In this document: positions 22,856 through 30,503 of the stretch, piece by piece | Position numbering within the stretch: position 1 is the first letter of the stretch | How the letters are laid out: each line of letters starts with the position of its first letter | From: an uncultured Oscillospiraceae bacterium | GTDB lineage: Bacteria; Bacillota; Clostridia; Oscillospirales; Oscillospiraceae | Reading direction: 5' to 3' | Assembly: GCA_902478785.1 (NCBI GenBank) | Contig: CABSMJ010000025.1 | Location: 1 to 32,873, forward strand | Length of the DNA stretch: 32,873 nt | Made by a program: the position numbers and the translations under genes | Notes under the pieces: generated by a model | The model's database searches: none | Seen by the model: only the letters and a program-made list of their open reading frames with translations | What the model was told of the DNA's origin: nothing

Positions 22856-23857
22856 ATGATCGAGATACAGGGACTTTGCAAACACTTTGACGATTTCCGC
22901 GCTCTGGAGGACATCCACATGACCATGGAGAGCGGAAAAGTTTATGGCCTCATCGGCCAGAGCGGTTCAGGCAAATCCACCCTATTGCGGTGTATCAACG
23001 GCCTGACCACCTATGAAAAAGGCAGCCTCAAGGTGGACGGGGTGGAGGTGTCCTCCCTCCAGGGCCGGCAGGCCCGGGAGTTCCGCCGGGGCATCGGCAT
23101 GATCTTCCAGCAGTTCTCCCTGCTGAGCCGGCTCACGGTGCGGGAGAATATCGCCCTGCCCATGAAGTGCTGGAAATGGGACAAGAGAGAGCGGGAGCGC
23201 CGGGTGGACGAGCTGCTGGAGATGGTGCAGCTGCCGGACAAGGGCAAGTCCCTGCCCCGGGAGCTCTCCGGCGGCCAGAAGCAGCGGGTGGCCATTGCCC
23301 GGGCTTTGGCCATGAACCCCAAGATTTTGCTGTGTGACGAGGCCACCTCTGCCCTGGACCCCAACATTGCCGAGACCATCATGGACCTGCTCTCGGACAT
23401 CAATAAGCGCCTGGGCATCACCATCATCGTGGTGACCCACCAGCTGTCCATCCTCAAGGCCTCCTGCGAGCAGGTGTATCTGCTGGAAAAGGGACGCCTG
23501 GCCGCCCAGGGGGACATCACCTCCCTCTTCTCCCAGCCTCCTGAGGCCCTGCGGCGGCTCATGGGCAGCCAGGGAGAGACGGCGGTTTCCGGTGGTGGAG
23601 AGGGCACGGTGCTGCGGCTGCTGCCCACGCCGGAGCAGGCGGAAAAGCCCATCCTCTCCCGCATGGCCCGGGAGCTGGGGGAGGACTTCTCCGTGCTCCG
23701 GGCGGACCGGGAGCAGTACCGCCATGGGGCGGTGACCTATCTGCTGATCCAGGTGTCCCCAAAAGTCCTTCCCGCTGTGGAAAACTGGCTGGGGGAGCAA
23801 AACATCGCCTGGGCGGCGGAGCCCCGGCAGGAAAAGAGAGAGGAGGAAGCGGTATGA
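22856..23857 (+). CDS. metN: Methionine ABC transporter ATP-binding protein
   Basis: This 333-residue ATPase has Walker A GQSGSGKST (residues 34-42), a Q-loop near IFQQFSLLSRL, the signature LSGGQKQRVAIARALA and Walker B ILLCDEATSALDP. The C-terminal 80 residues form the NIL domain, which in MetN binds methionine and shuts down transport when internal methionine is high. Together these identify MetN rather than another importer ATPase. AAGGAGGGG precedes the ATG at 22856. The stop overlaps metI by 4 bp. Confidence 0.95.
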   Translation: MIEIQGLCKHFDDFRALEDIHMTMESGKVYGLIGQSGSGKSTLLRCINGLTTYEKGSLKVDGVEVSSLQGRQAREFRRGIGMIFQQFSLLSRLTVRENIALPMKCWKWDKRERERRVDELLEMVQLPDKGKSLPRELSGGQKQRVAIARALAMNPKILLCDEATSALDPNIAETIMDLLSDINKRLGITIIVVTHQLSILKASCEQVYLLEKGRLAAQGDITSLFSQPPEALRRLMGSQGETAVSGGGEGTVLRLLPTPEQAEKPILSRMARELGEDFSVLRADREQYRHGAVTYLLIQVSPKVLPAVENWLGEQNIAWAAEPRQEKREEEAV

Positions 23858-24522
23858 TGGCGGAGATCATAGCAAAACTGGACAAATACTTCTTCCGGCT
23901 CATTGTGCCGGCCATCGGCGATACCCTGGCCATGCTGGCGGCTACCATGGTGCTGGCCACGGTGCTGGGCTTTGTCATCAGCGTGGTGCTGGTCATCACC
24001 CGGAAGGGCGGCCTGCGGCCCAACCGCTGGGTCTACGGCGTTCTGAACTTTCTGGTGAACTTCATCCGCTCCTTCCCCATCATGATTTTGATCGTGGCCC
24101 TGCTGCCCCTGACCCGGGTGGTCATGGGCACCACCATGGGGGTCCAGGGTGCGGTGTTCCCGCTGACGGTGGCGGCCACCCCCTTTATGGCCCGGATCTT
24201 TGAAAACGCCATGGTGGAGGTGGACCCCCAGCTCATCGAGGCGGCCCGGTCCTTCGGAGCCTCCAACGTGCAGATCATCTTCTTCGTTTTGCTCAAGGAG
24301 GCGGTGCCCTCCATCGTCTCCGGCACCACCTTGGCCACCGTTACCTACCTCTCCGCCACCACCATCGCCGGTGCCATCGGTGCCGGCGGCCTTGGCTCCA
24401 TCGCCATGAACTACGGCTACCACCGCTTTGACGATGTGATCCTCTATACCGGTGTGGTGATCTTGTGTATCCTGGTCCAGCTCATTCAGCTCATCGGCGG
24501 CTGGATCTATAAACGTCTGTAA
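23854..24522 (+). CDS. metI: Methionine ABC transporter permease
   Basis: This 222-residue membrane protein has about five helices and the EAA loop EAARSFGASNVQIIFFVLL that docks to MetN. NFIRSFPIMILIVALLP and YLSATTIAGAIGAGGLG are characteristic of MetI. ATG at 23854 (overlapping the metN stop) and 23857 are both possible starts. MetI and MetN, with the two MetQ lipoproteins, form a complete importer. Confidence 0.95.
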   Translation: MMAEIIAKLDKYFFRLIVPAIGDTLAMLAATMVLATVLGFVISVVLVITRKGGLRPNRWVYGVLNFLVNFIRSFPIMILIVALLPLTRVVMGTTMGVQGAVFPLTVAATPFMARIFENAMVEVDPQLIEAARSFGASNVQIIFFVLLKEAVPSIVSGTTLATVTYLSATTIAGAIGAGGLGSIAMNYGYHRFDDVILYTGVVILCILVQLIQLIGGWIYKRL

Positions 24523-24537
24523 GGAGGAAATGCTTCC

Positions 24538-25353
24538 ATGAAACGAGAACTGTCTCCCAGAGAGCTGGCGTCCCGGCTGGAGTGCGCCGTGGACTGGCCC
24601 CGGAAATTCGTGGGCGTCCGGTTTTTATTCACCAAAAAGGAGTTTGAGGAGGCCCGGGGCGTAGAGTTGACCCGGCCCATCAACTACTGCATGATGGTCA
24701 AGTCCGCCACCTTGGGCCACGCCGTCAAGGGCGACGCCTCCGCCCACCGGTGCGTGGCCGCCGCCCGGGCCCTGGGCATCGCGGAGATGGACGAGATGCA
24801 CCGCAGCGGCCGCCGGGGCCTGCGCACCCAGCTCTACCACGACCTGGGCACCGCCAAGTACACCCGGGACCGCCAGACGCTGTGTGACCACAAGGCCTAC
24901 GGCGTGCTGGTCAAGCCTCTGGAGCAGTACGCCGACGATGAGCCGGTGCCCCACATGGTGCTCCTCATCACCACCCCCTACTACGCCATGCGGGTGGTCC
25001 AGGGCTATACCTACTATTACGGCATCGAGACCAACTTCAAGATGTCCGGCCTCCAGGCCATCTGCTCCGAGTCCACGGCCTACCCCTACATGTCCAACCA
25101 CATCAACCTCTCCACCCTCTGCGGCGGCACCCGGCTGTACTGCCAGTGGGGGGACGAGGAAATGGCGGTGTCCATCCCCTACGGCAAGTTCCCCCTGACC
25201 GTGGAGGGCACGCTGCGGACCATGAACCTCCAGGACAACAACGCCAAAAAGGCGGTGGCCCGGGAGAAGCTCCAGGCCCGGGGCATGGCGGAGGAGTTCC
25301 CTTTGCAGGATGACTTCTCCTACTGCTATCTGCCTCTGGGCGAGGAGGAATAA
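24538..25353 (+). CDS. DUF169 family protein in the met operon
   Basis: This 271-residue soluble protein fits DUF169, whose function is unknown. The VKPLEQYADDEPVPHMVLLI segment, SESTAYPYMSNHINLSTLCGG and LYCQWGDEEMAVSIPYGKFPL are the parts I recognise as family-like; several cysteines (CGG, YCQW) are among the conserved-looking positions. The ATG at 24538 follows TAAGGAGGAAA and lies 15 bases after metI, so it is surely co-transcribed with the importer. This suggests a role in handling methionine or another imported substrate, an inference from position. A strong terminator ends the operon after it. Confidence 0.8.
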   Translation: MKRELSPRELASRLECAVDWPRKFVGVRFLFTKKEFEEARGVELTRPINYCMMVKSATLGHAVKGDASAHRCVAAARALGIAEMDEMHRSGRRGLRTQLYHDLGTAKYTRDRQTLCDHKAYGVLVKPLEQYADDEPVPHMVLLITTPYYAMRVVQGYTYYYGIETNFKMSGLQAICSESTAYPYMSNHINLSTLCGGTRLYCQWGDEEMAVSIPYGKFPLTVEGTLRTMNLQDNNAKKAVAREKLQARGMAEEFPLQDDFSYCYLPLGEEE

Positions 25354-25364
25354 GCCCGCCTTCC

Positions 25365-25403
25365 AAGGGCCCCCTGTTCCATTTGGAACAGGGGGCCTTC
25401 TTT
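25365..25403 (+). terminator. Terminator of the metQQNI-DUF169 operon
   Basis: GGCCCCCTGTTCCA (25368-25381) pairs perfectly with TGGAACAGGGGGCC (25384-25397), and a short T-rich tail (TTCTTT) follows. Confidence 0.9.
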
Positions 25404-25411
25404 GGGCTCTC

Positions 25412-25440
25412 TTGCAATTCCCGTCCCCATCTGATAGACT
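25412..25440 (+). promoter_or_regulatory. Promoter for the SLH/VanY gene
   Basis: TTGCAA (25412-25417) and TAGACT (25435-25440) have a 17-base spacer. The leader of about 160 bases is GC-rich with inverted repeats (CGGCCGG and GGGCCGGG parts), but I recognise no known regulatory RNA in it. Confidence 0.45.
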
Positions 25441-25604
25441 GAAAACAGAAAAAAGCGGCTCCCCTGTGGGGCCCGGCCGGAAACGCGTCCTTTGTGGGCG
25501 GACACTGTGGGCCGGGATGGGCTTTTTTGATTTGGCTGTATACGGCCGGCGCCATGGCGTGCGGCGCTGGTCTCCTTTCAGGTATCGGAAAGAGGTGCAG
25601 GAAA

Positions 25605-27212
25605 ATGAAAGGAAAATGGATGCGCAGAGGGATCGCAAGGGCGCTTTTGGCCCTGTGGCTGGTCAGCGCCGTGTGCGTGCAGGCCGGGGCGGCCACCACC
25701 GGCGGAGGGACAGAGGCCTCTGCTGCCCTTTCCTCGGGCAAGGGAAGTATGACCATCCGGGACTATACGGGCCGGGGCATGGAGAAGCTGTATCTGGACG
25801 GCGTGCCCTATACGGTGTTCTGCTACCAGGTGGACGGCGACACCACCCTCACCTTCTCCGTCTCCTCTGACCAGGTCCAGGGTCATGTGGAGATCTTTGC
25901 CCTGGAAGCGGGGACGTACCGCTCCGTGGCCAGCAGGTCCTTTGGAGAGGAGGGGCAATGGCCCCTGTTCCGAGCCGAGGCACTTTTGGGGGAGGCGGAT
26001 CTTTGCGCCGTCTCTTTGACGGCGGATGCCCCTGTGGGGGGCCAGGGGGAGACTGTCCGGCTCTATTTCCGGCTCGCCCCTGGAGAGGAGCCCTCCGATG
26101 AGCCAGGAGAGGAACCTTCCGGCCAGACCCCGGAGGAGCCCGCTGAGCCCTCCACCCCGCCCCGGTTTTCCGATGTGGCGGAGGACGCCTATTATGCCCA
26201 GGCAGTGAACTGGGCCCTGGAGCGGGGCATCACCTCCGGCACCACTCCCACCACCTTCAGCCCCGGCGCCACCTGCACCACCGGGCAAATTCTGACCTTC
26301 CTGTGGCGGGCCAACGGCTCCCCTGTGCCCACGGTGGAAAATCCCTTCACCGATGTGGACAGGGACAGCTACTGCGCCCAGGCGGCCCTCTGGGCCTATG
26401 AGAAGGGGCTGGTGTCCGGCACCGTGTTCGGAGCGGATCGGCCCTGCACCCGCAGCGCCGTGGTGACCTATCTCTGGAAGCTGGCGGGGCAGCCCTCCGC
26501 CGGGGAGCTTCCGGAGGAGACTCTCTGGAATCTGCAGCTGGTCAACGCCTGGAATCCTCTGCCGGAGGACTTTACCGTCTCCCTGACTCCCATCGGCGAG
26601 AAGTACCAGGTGGACAGCCGCTGCGCCGGAGCCCTGCACCAGATGCTGGAGGACTGCCGGGCGGCAGGGCTGTCCCCTGCGGTGTGCTCGGCCTACCGGA
26701 CAGAGGAGACCCAGGCCCGGCTCTACGCCAACAAGGTGGACCGGCTCATGGCCCAGGGCATGTCGGAGGACGAGGCCCGGACGGAGGCGGCCAAATCGGT
26801 GGCCGTGCCCGGCACCAGTGAGCACCAGCTGGGCTTGGCGGTGGACCTGGTGGACAACCACAACTGGAGCCTGGATGAGAGCCAGGCGTCCATGCCTGCC
26901 CAGCAGTGGCTCATCAAGCACAGCTGGGAGTACGGCTTCATCCTCCGCTACCCCGAGGACAAGGGAGAGCTGACGGGCATCATCTATGAGCCCTGGCATT
27001 ACCGCTATGTGGGCAAGGAGGCGGCCCGGGTGATCCACCAGCAGGGGCTGTGCCTGGAGGAGTATTTGGCCCAGCGGGAGGAGTATCGGAAAGCCCTGGC
27101 CTGGGCCATGGAGGAGGGCATCACCACCGCCCAGAGCTCCGAGGAGTTCGCTCCGGACCGCAGCTGCACCCGGGCGGAGATCGTGGCCTTTTTGTACCGG
27201 GCCCTGGGGTGA
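25605..27212 (+). CDS. Exported D,D-carboxypeptidase (VanY type) with SLH domains
   Basis: The 535-residue protein has a signal peptide (cleavage near AQAGAA, about residue 30), an N-terminal beta-rich region, a Glu/Pro-rich linker and two S-layer homology domains (FSDVAEDAYYAQAVNWALERG and FTDVDRDSYCAQAALWAYEKG). A VanY-type D-Ala-D-Ala carboxypeptidase follows, and a third SLH-like segment (KALAWAMEEGITTAQSSEEF) closes the chain. Zinc ligands are His407 and Asp414 in TSEHQLGLAVDL and His465 in EPWHYRYVG, with Glu462 as the likely catalytic base. It would trim peptidoglycan stem peptides while the SLH units hold it to the cell wall. The ATG at 25605 is preferred for its AGAGG site and the signal peptide. 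It appears to be a single-gene unit. Confidence 0.88.
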   Translation: MKGKWMRRGIARALLALWLVSAVCVQAGAATTGGGTEASAALSSGKGSMTIRDYTGRGMEKLYLDGVPYTVFCYQVDGDTTLTFSVSSDQVQGHVEIFALEAGTYRSVASRSFGEEGQWPLFRAEALLGEADLCAVSLTADAPVGGQGETVRLYFRLAPGEEPSDEPGEEPSGQTPEEPAEPSTPPRFSDVAEDAYYAQAVNWALERGITSGTTPTTFSPGATCTTGQILTFLWRANGSPVPTVENPFTDVDRDSYCAQAALWAYEKGLVSGTVFGADRPCTRSAVVTYLWKLAGQPSAGELPEETLWNLQLVNAWNPLPEDFTVSLTPIGEKYQVDSRCAGALHQMLEDCRAAGLSPAVCSAYRTEETQARLYANKVDRLMAQGMSEDEARTEAAKSVAVPGTSEHQLGLAVDLVDNHNWSLDESQASMPAQQWLIKHSWEYGFILRYPEDKGELTGIIYEPWHYRYVGKEAARVIHQQGLCLEEYLAQREEYRKALAWAMEEGITTAQSSEEFAPDRSCTRAEIVAFLYRALG

Positions 27213-27218
27213 AAAAAC

Positions 27219-27255
27219 AAAGGAGGGTCGCCGTGAGGCGCCCCTCCTTTCTTTT
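27219..27255 (+). terminator. Terminator of the SLH/VanY gene
   Basis: AAAGGAGGG (27219-27227) pairs with CCCTCCTTT (27242-27250), with an inner CGCC/GGCG stem, and CTTTT follows. Confidence 0.9.
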
Positions 27256-27750
27256 GTGCTTGCTCCCCGGGATAGCCGGGGGAGTCCGGCCTGCTTCGTC
27301 CTGGGGAAAACGGAGCGGGCAAAAAGGCCCCCGTTCTGGGGACAAAGGGCCCTTTTTTAGGAAAAAGGCGGCAAAGCCGGGAAAACAGCCGGCGCTTTTC
27401 CACAGGCTGTGGAAGATTCCCCCGCCGCCAATGGAATGTGAAACGAGCGGGGCCAAGAAACCGGCCTTGCCGCCGCCGGTGCGTCCTCCCCCGCTGCTTA
27501 TCTGGACAGAGAAAGGGCGACGAGGCCCGGACTCGCTTCCGCCCACCCCGCAAAGGCGCTGCGGCCCTTTGCAGGGCCCCCGGACGACCTCGGATTGGAA
27601 AAAACGCGCTCCGCGCGTTTTCTCGGTGGAGGTACCGAGTTCGAGCAAACAACCCTTTCTTCAGAAAAAAAGAGAGACAGCCTTTTGATGAACGCCGATA
27701 AGGAAGTATCAAAAGCTAATTGAACTTAACGGCCGACAAACAGGGTTGCA
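27256..27750. other. Hairpin-rich spacer and base-composition boundary
   Basis: I see no credible gene in these roughly 500 bases. The left part is GC-rich, with hairpins such as TTTTCCACAGGCTGTGGAA at 27396-27414 and AAAACGCGC-TCC-GCGCGTTTT near 27600-27620. From about 27690 rightwards the sequence becomes AT-rich and stays so to the window end. CTTTTGAT and ATCAAAAG (around 27681-27714) form an inverted pair near this boundary. The edge of the mobile element is probably here, but no duplicated target site can be shown because the other end is outside the window. Confidence 0.6.
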
Positions 27751-27754
27751 AAAG

Positions 27755-27788
27755 GGGGGATCATTTTTCAAAATGATCCCCCTTTTTT
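27755..27788 (-). terminator. Bidirectional terminator at the edge of the AT-rich island
   Basis: GGGGGATCATTTT (27755-27767) pairs with AAAATGATCCCCC (27770-27782). A T-run follows on the + strand, and a short one on the minus strand. It would end leftward transcription of the HEPN gene and shield it from readthrough in the other direction. Confidence 0.85.
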
Positions 27789-27819
27789 CTTTGTATATGT
27801 AATATGCGTGATGTTGTCG

Positions 27820-28398
27820 TTAGGCCCCCACTTGATTTATCCAATCTCTTATATGAATACCTATACGTTCAATATCTCTTTTACCTAGTTCGCCACTGTG
27901 CATAATAACATTTCGAGATCTTTCTAAGGTGTTAAAAATTTGGCGTGCCCATTCAATAGAAACAATATGATCTTCAAACAGTTCTATGTTTTGGGACATA
28001 ATGGATGCCAAATCGCCGAATTCAACATAGTTAATCATTGAATCTCCGCGCGGAGTATGCCACCTTATTTTTTCTTCTTCATGCTTTCTTGATTCCGCTT
28101 TTGAACGAATCTTATCAGATACCGATTCTTCCCACCAGTTTTCGCCTCTGTTTTCTATAAGAATTTTGATTACAAATTCTCTAACAGTATTTTCAAAAGC
28201 AGCAATCGCAATGTAAACAGTAGACATTTCTTTTGCTGTATTTACGTGTTCATCATCAAGCAAATCAAGTGAAAGGCTATTGACATATTCTTGCGCCAGT
28301 AATTCAGATGATGAATGTTTACTAACCACCCCTGCGTTTGCTAACGCGATTTTTGTTAGTTCACCTTTCATTACAAACGCATATAATGTATCTTGCAT
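27820..28398 (-). CDS. Swt1-like HEPN domain protein, candidate RNase toxin or effector
   Basis: The 192-residue protein is helical throughout. From about residue 60 (IAAFENTVREFVIKIL) to the end it resembles the Swt1-type HEPN domain. The R-x4-H motif is complete: Arg162-Asn163 and His167 in RSRNVIMHSGE. HEPN domains with this motif are usually metal-independent RNases used in toxin-antitoxin, CRISPR and abortive-infection systems. The protein also has GENWWEESVSDKIRSKAE, common in this subgroup. The ATG at 28398 has GAGGT at good spacing; a second ATG ten codons in is possible. It lies 7 bases after the DUF5343 gene, with the site inside that gene's end, so the two are coupled. Its function is inferred and its target is unknown. 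Confidence 0.78.
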   Translation of the reverse strand: MQDTLYAFVMKGELTKIALANAGVVSKHSSSELLAQEYVNSLSLDLLDDEHVNTAKEMSTVYIAIAAFENTVREFVIKILIENRGENWWEESVSDKIRSKAESRKHEEEKIRWHTPRGDSMINYVEFGDLASIMSQNIELFEDHIVSIEWARQIFNTLERSRNVIMHSGELGKRDIERIGIHIRDWINQVGA

Positions 28399-28405
28399 AT
28401 TTACC

Positions 28406-29038
28406 TCACATAAGGTGCTTTTTCAAGCTTTGAAAAATAGCATCATAAACAGCCATATTTGTAGTCTCAGGCAAGTGAATCTGAATATTATAATGCAAAT
28501 TCATTTTCGGAGACGAAATAGATGGTTGCTCGAAAGTCTTTGAAACAGAATGATCTTCCATTGACGGTTCATTTTCTACAGACGGTGCAATTATATTTTG
28601 ATCAAGGGACTCATCCGACCAGTCAGCATAATTGCATAGTGCGCGAAATGTCAAAGACATTTGGTCTATAACTCGGTCACCTTTTTGTCCCTGCGTTAGT
28701 GTCTTGAGTTTGTTTTTTACATCCTCATTAGACATATTTTGAGCATCTTTCCTCAAATTGAAAAGATCTTCATACGCTTCTTGAACACCCTTAGCAATAA
28801 TTTTTTTGGATTGTGATTGATCTAAGAATTCATAATATCGTTGTGTAGGCTGACCGTTTTCGTCCAAAAGGCCAAGCGCCTTAAGCATTCCGATCACAAG
28901 CCGATCCGTACTACTTTTGAATCCTAAATCTTCAAGGAATTTAGTTGTAAAGCGTTCTGGGGCGCGAGCGTTGATAATCGAGTTAAAGATGCTCTCAAGA
29001 TTTTTGGTTGAAGTTAAATACGACATAGTTAGCGACAC
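28406..29038 (-). CDS. DUF5343 family protein, probable partner of the HEPN protein
   Basis: The 210-residue protein begins with the DUF5343 region (YLTSTKNLESIFNSIINAR, then RFTTKFLEDLGFKSSTDRLVIGMLKALGLL). This reads like one or two winged-helix units and continues as helices to about residue 135. A low-complexity linker follows, and then a short conserved-looking tail (YNIQIHLPETTNMAVYDAIF, SLKKHL) that may be a docking peptide. I chose GTG at 29038 over ATG at 29026 because GGGGGA then has a 7-base spacing. It precedes the HEPN gene and is probably its regulator, antitoxin or sensor. No function is established for DUF5343 to my knowledge. Confidence 0.72.
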   Translation of the reverse strand: MSLTMSYLTSTKNLESIFNSIINARAPERFTTKFLEDLGFKSSTDRLVIGMLKALGLLDENGQPTQRYYEFLDQSQSKKIIAKGVQEAYEDLFNLRKDAQNMSNEDVKNKLKTLTQGQKGDRVIDQMSLTFRALCNYADWSDESLDQNIIAPSVENEPSMEDHSVSKTFEQPSISSPKMNLHYNIQIHLPETTNMAVYDAIFQSLKKHLM

Positions 29039-29248
29039 GTCACAGTCCCCCTTTAATTAAAAAATCTATTAGTATTAGTATAAATTATCTATAGTCAAAA
29101 TACAACGGCAAAGGATACATTCTACGCAAATAGAACCAATTTTGTAGGCTACAGGTGTAAAATATTATGCCAGCCATGATTGGCGCAAATAAGCCCTTGA
29201 ATCTGCCTGCTTAATAGGGTTCTAAATGCGTATAAACACAATAATAGC
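29039..29248 (-). promoter_or_regulatory. AT-rich upstream region with promoter-like sequence for the DUF5343-HEPN pair
   Basis: On the minus strand TTGACT (near 29096) is followed by several overlapping -10-like boxes (TATACT, TAATAC), then a purine-rich AAAGGGGGA ribosome binding site and the GTG start. The exact -10 cannot be decided. The rest of this stretch shows no gene and no recognisable excisionase-like frame. Confidence 0.4.
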
Positions 29249-29282
29249 AGCGGGCGCAAGCGAATTTCTGCTTGCGCCCGCT
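29249..29282. terminator. GC-rich hairpin inside the AT-rich island
   Basis: AGCGGGCGCAAGC (29249-29261) pairs perfectly with GCTTGCGCCCGCT (29270-29282). There is no T-run, so it may be a processing or recombination signal and not a true terminator. It lies between the HTH gene and the DUF5343-HEPN pair. Confidence 0.5.
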
Positions 29283-29294
29283 TGGTTACCACAC

Positions 29295-29367
29295 AGCAAA
29301 GACGGAGGAAGCCGTCAAGGGCGCGGAGCGTTCATCTTGACCCTTGACGGCTTCCTTTGGCTTTGCT
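29295..29367. repeat. Long hairpin at the end of the HTH gene
   Basis: AGCAAAG (29295-29301) and GGAAGCCGTCAAGGG (29307-29321) pair with CCCTTGACGGCTTCC (29341-29355) and CTTTGCT (29361-29367). The structure touches the stop codon of the HTH gene. It could end transcription or block readthrough between the two parts of the element. Confidence 0.65.
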
Positions 29368-29602
29368 ATTTCTTCCCTACGATAGCTTCTGTAAGTTTTG
29401 CCTGTAAGCGGTGCTTCATGTACTCATCAATATCGATGTGCGGCAAACCATCTTTGTCACAGAGCGTTCGCGTACAAATCTTGTTGATGTAGCGGTCGTA
29501 GTACCGCAAGACGCGCTCCAATGTTAATGGATCACCGGCGCGGGCTGCTTCGATTACATTCATGGGCAAAAGCACTCTGCCGTTAAAAGCTGGTTGCTTC
29601 AT
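29366..29602 (-). CDS. Small helix-turn-helix protein of conjugative transposons (Tn916 orf8-like)
   Basis: This 78-residue protein fits the HTH_16 family found beside a sigma-like regulator in Tn916-type and related conjugative transposons. Family-like elements are AARAGDPLTLERVLRYYDRYINKI and the closing DIDEYMKHRLQAKLTEAI. In those elements the pair activates transfer genes. It lies 1 base after the sigma-like gene on the same strand, the same order as orf7-orf8. It begins with ATG at 29602. Confidence 0.82.
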   Translation of the reverse strand: MKQPAFNGRVLLPMNVIEAARAGDPLTLERVLRYYDRYINKICTRTLCDKDGLPHIDIDEYMKHRLQAKLTEAIVGKK

Positions 29603-29603
29603 G

Positions 29604-30032
29604 CTAGTTTCTCACTCCTTTGGATTGTAAGTCTTTTCGCAGTTCGTTCAGTGTCTTTATTCTGTGCCGTTGGACGGCGCTGCGGGACATTTCTGCAATA
29701 CGACCAATCTCACCATCTGTCAGCCCCAACACACAATACAGGATCAAAATGCTTTGCTCCCGTTCCGGCAGGCTGGCAAAGGCGTCAGCCACCAGCTCGT
29801 CCCGGATATGCAGGTCGCAGCCAAAAGCCGTGAACACAACGCTGTCACTTAGGTATTCGTCCATCGTGCAAAACTTGTCCATTTCATACTGCGACACGGC
29901 ACTGAACTGGTTTTCTCGTTTTCGCTGACGGTACAAATCTCGCAGATAGGTTTTGGCCTCGTTGCGGAGAACGGTTTTGCAGAAAGCGTCAAACCGGCAG
30001 CGTTCTCCATAACTATCAGAGATGTACTTCAT
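29604..30032 (-). CDS. Sigma-70-like regulator of conjugative transposons (Tn916 orf7-like)
   Basis: This 142-residue protein has a sigma region 2-like N-terminus (CRFDAFCKTVLRNEAKTYLRD) and a clear region 4: ASLPEREQSILILYCVLGL, then LTDGEIGRIAEMSRSAVQRH as helix-turn-helix. It is smaller than ECF sigma factors and matches the sigma-like regulators of Tn916-type elements that switch on transfer genes. The ATG at 30032 has a GGGGGTGAG stretch upstream. The HTH gene follows directly. Confidence 0.85.
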   Translation of the reverse strand: MKYISDSYGERCRFDAFCKTVLRNEAKTYLRDLYRQRKRENQFSAVSQYEMDKFCTMDEYLSDSVVFTAFGCDLHIRDELVADAFASLPEREQSILILYCVLGLTDGEIGRIAEMSRSAVQRHRIKTLNELRKDLQSKGVRN

Positions 30033-30452
30033 CTTCTCACCCCCGATCCGCGGGAGAATGAGAAGTTAGAGTTGGTGCCACCACCCCTTGTGTCTATGTT
30101 AATACGGCAGTTTCGGCCCGCACCGAAAAACCGCAATAACAGATCAGCAAAAGTAAATGCAATATGCCGACAACTTACACTGTATAGTACATCTTTTTGT
30201 CCAAACCTCTCCCATGCTGAAGATAAGCTTTTTTTGATAAGCTATCTAGTTGTCAAACAGACTGTATCAGCATGGTGGTTTCCTCCGTGGACTGCCGATC
30301 CTGTATAGAGTAAGCAAAGCAAAAACGGCGGTCTTGATTTCTCAAAACCGCCGCTAGGATGTGAAATAGAGCGCACAAAAACAACCTGCCCGGCAACGGT
30401 TTTTTTTCTTTCCCCGTCGGGCGGGATAATTGGATCATGTGTTAATGAATAG
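30033..30452. other. 420-base gene-poor stretch upstream of the sigma-like gene
   Basis: No gene is supported here. In Tn916 a small divergent repressor gene (orf9) occupies this place; I find no frame resembling it. The region is mostly AT-rich, with an inverted pair AACGGCGGT/ACCGCCG near 30324-30352 that could be a terminator. Promoters for the sigma-like gene must lie in the left part, but I cannot choose one. Confidence 0.5.
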
Positions 30453-30503
30453 AAAAAGCCGATAACTACAAGAAGAAATACTCTTGCAAGTTATCGGCTC
30501 TGC
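30453..30503 (-). terminator. Terminator of the cargo operon
   Basis: On the minus strand AGCCGATAACT and AGTTATCGGCT (30499-30489 and 30467-30457) form an 11-bp stem, with TTTTT after it. The hairpin overlaps the last codons of the KTR gene. Confidence 0.82.

Noticed and set aside
25494..25604. A longer N-terminus for the SLH/VanY protein
   Set aside because: The extension has no ribosome binding site and would place residues before a clear signal peptide that starts at 25605.
27490..27680. tRNA gene as an integration site at the island edge
   Set aside because: Although GAGTTCGAGC resembles part of a T-arm, no acceptor, D-arm or anticodon stem can be built around it.
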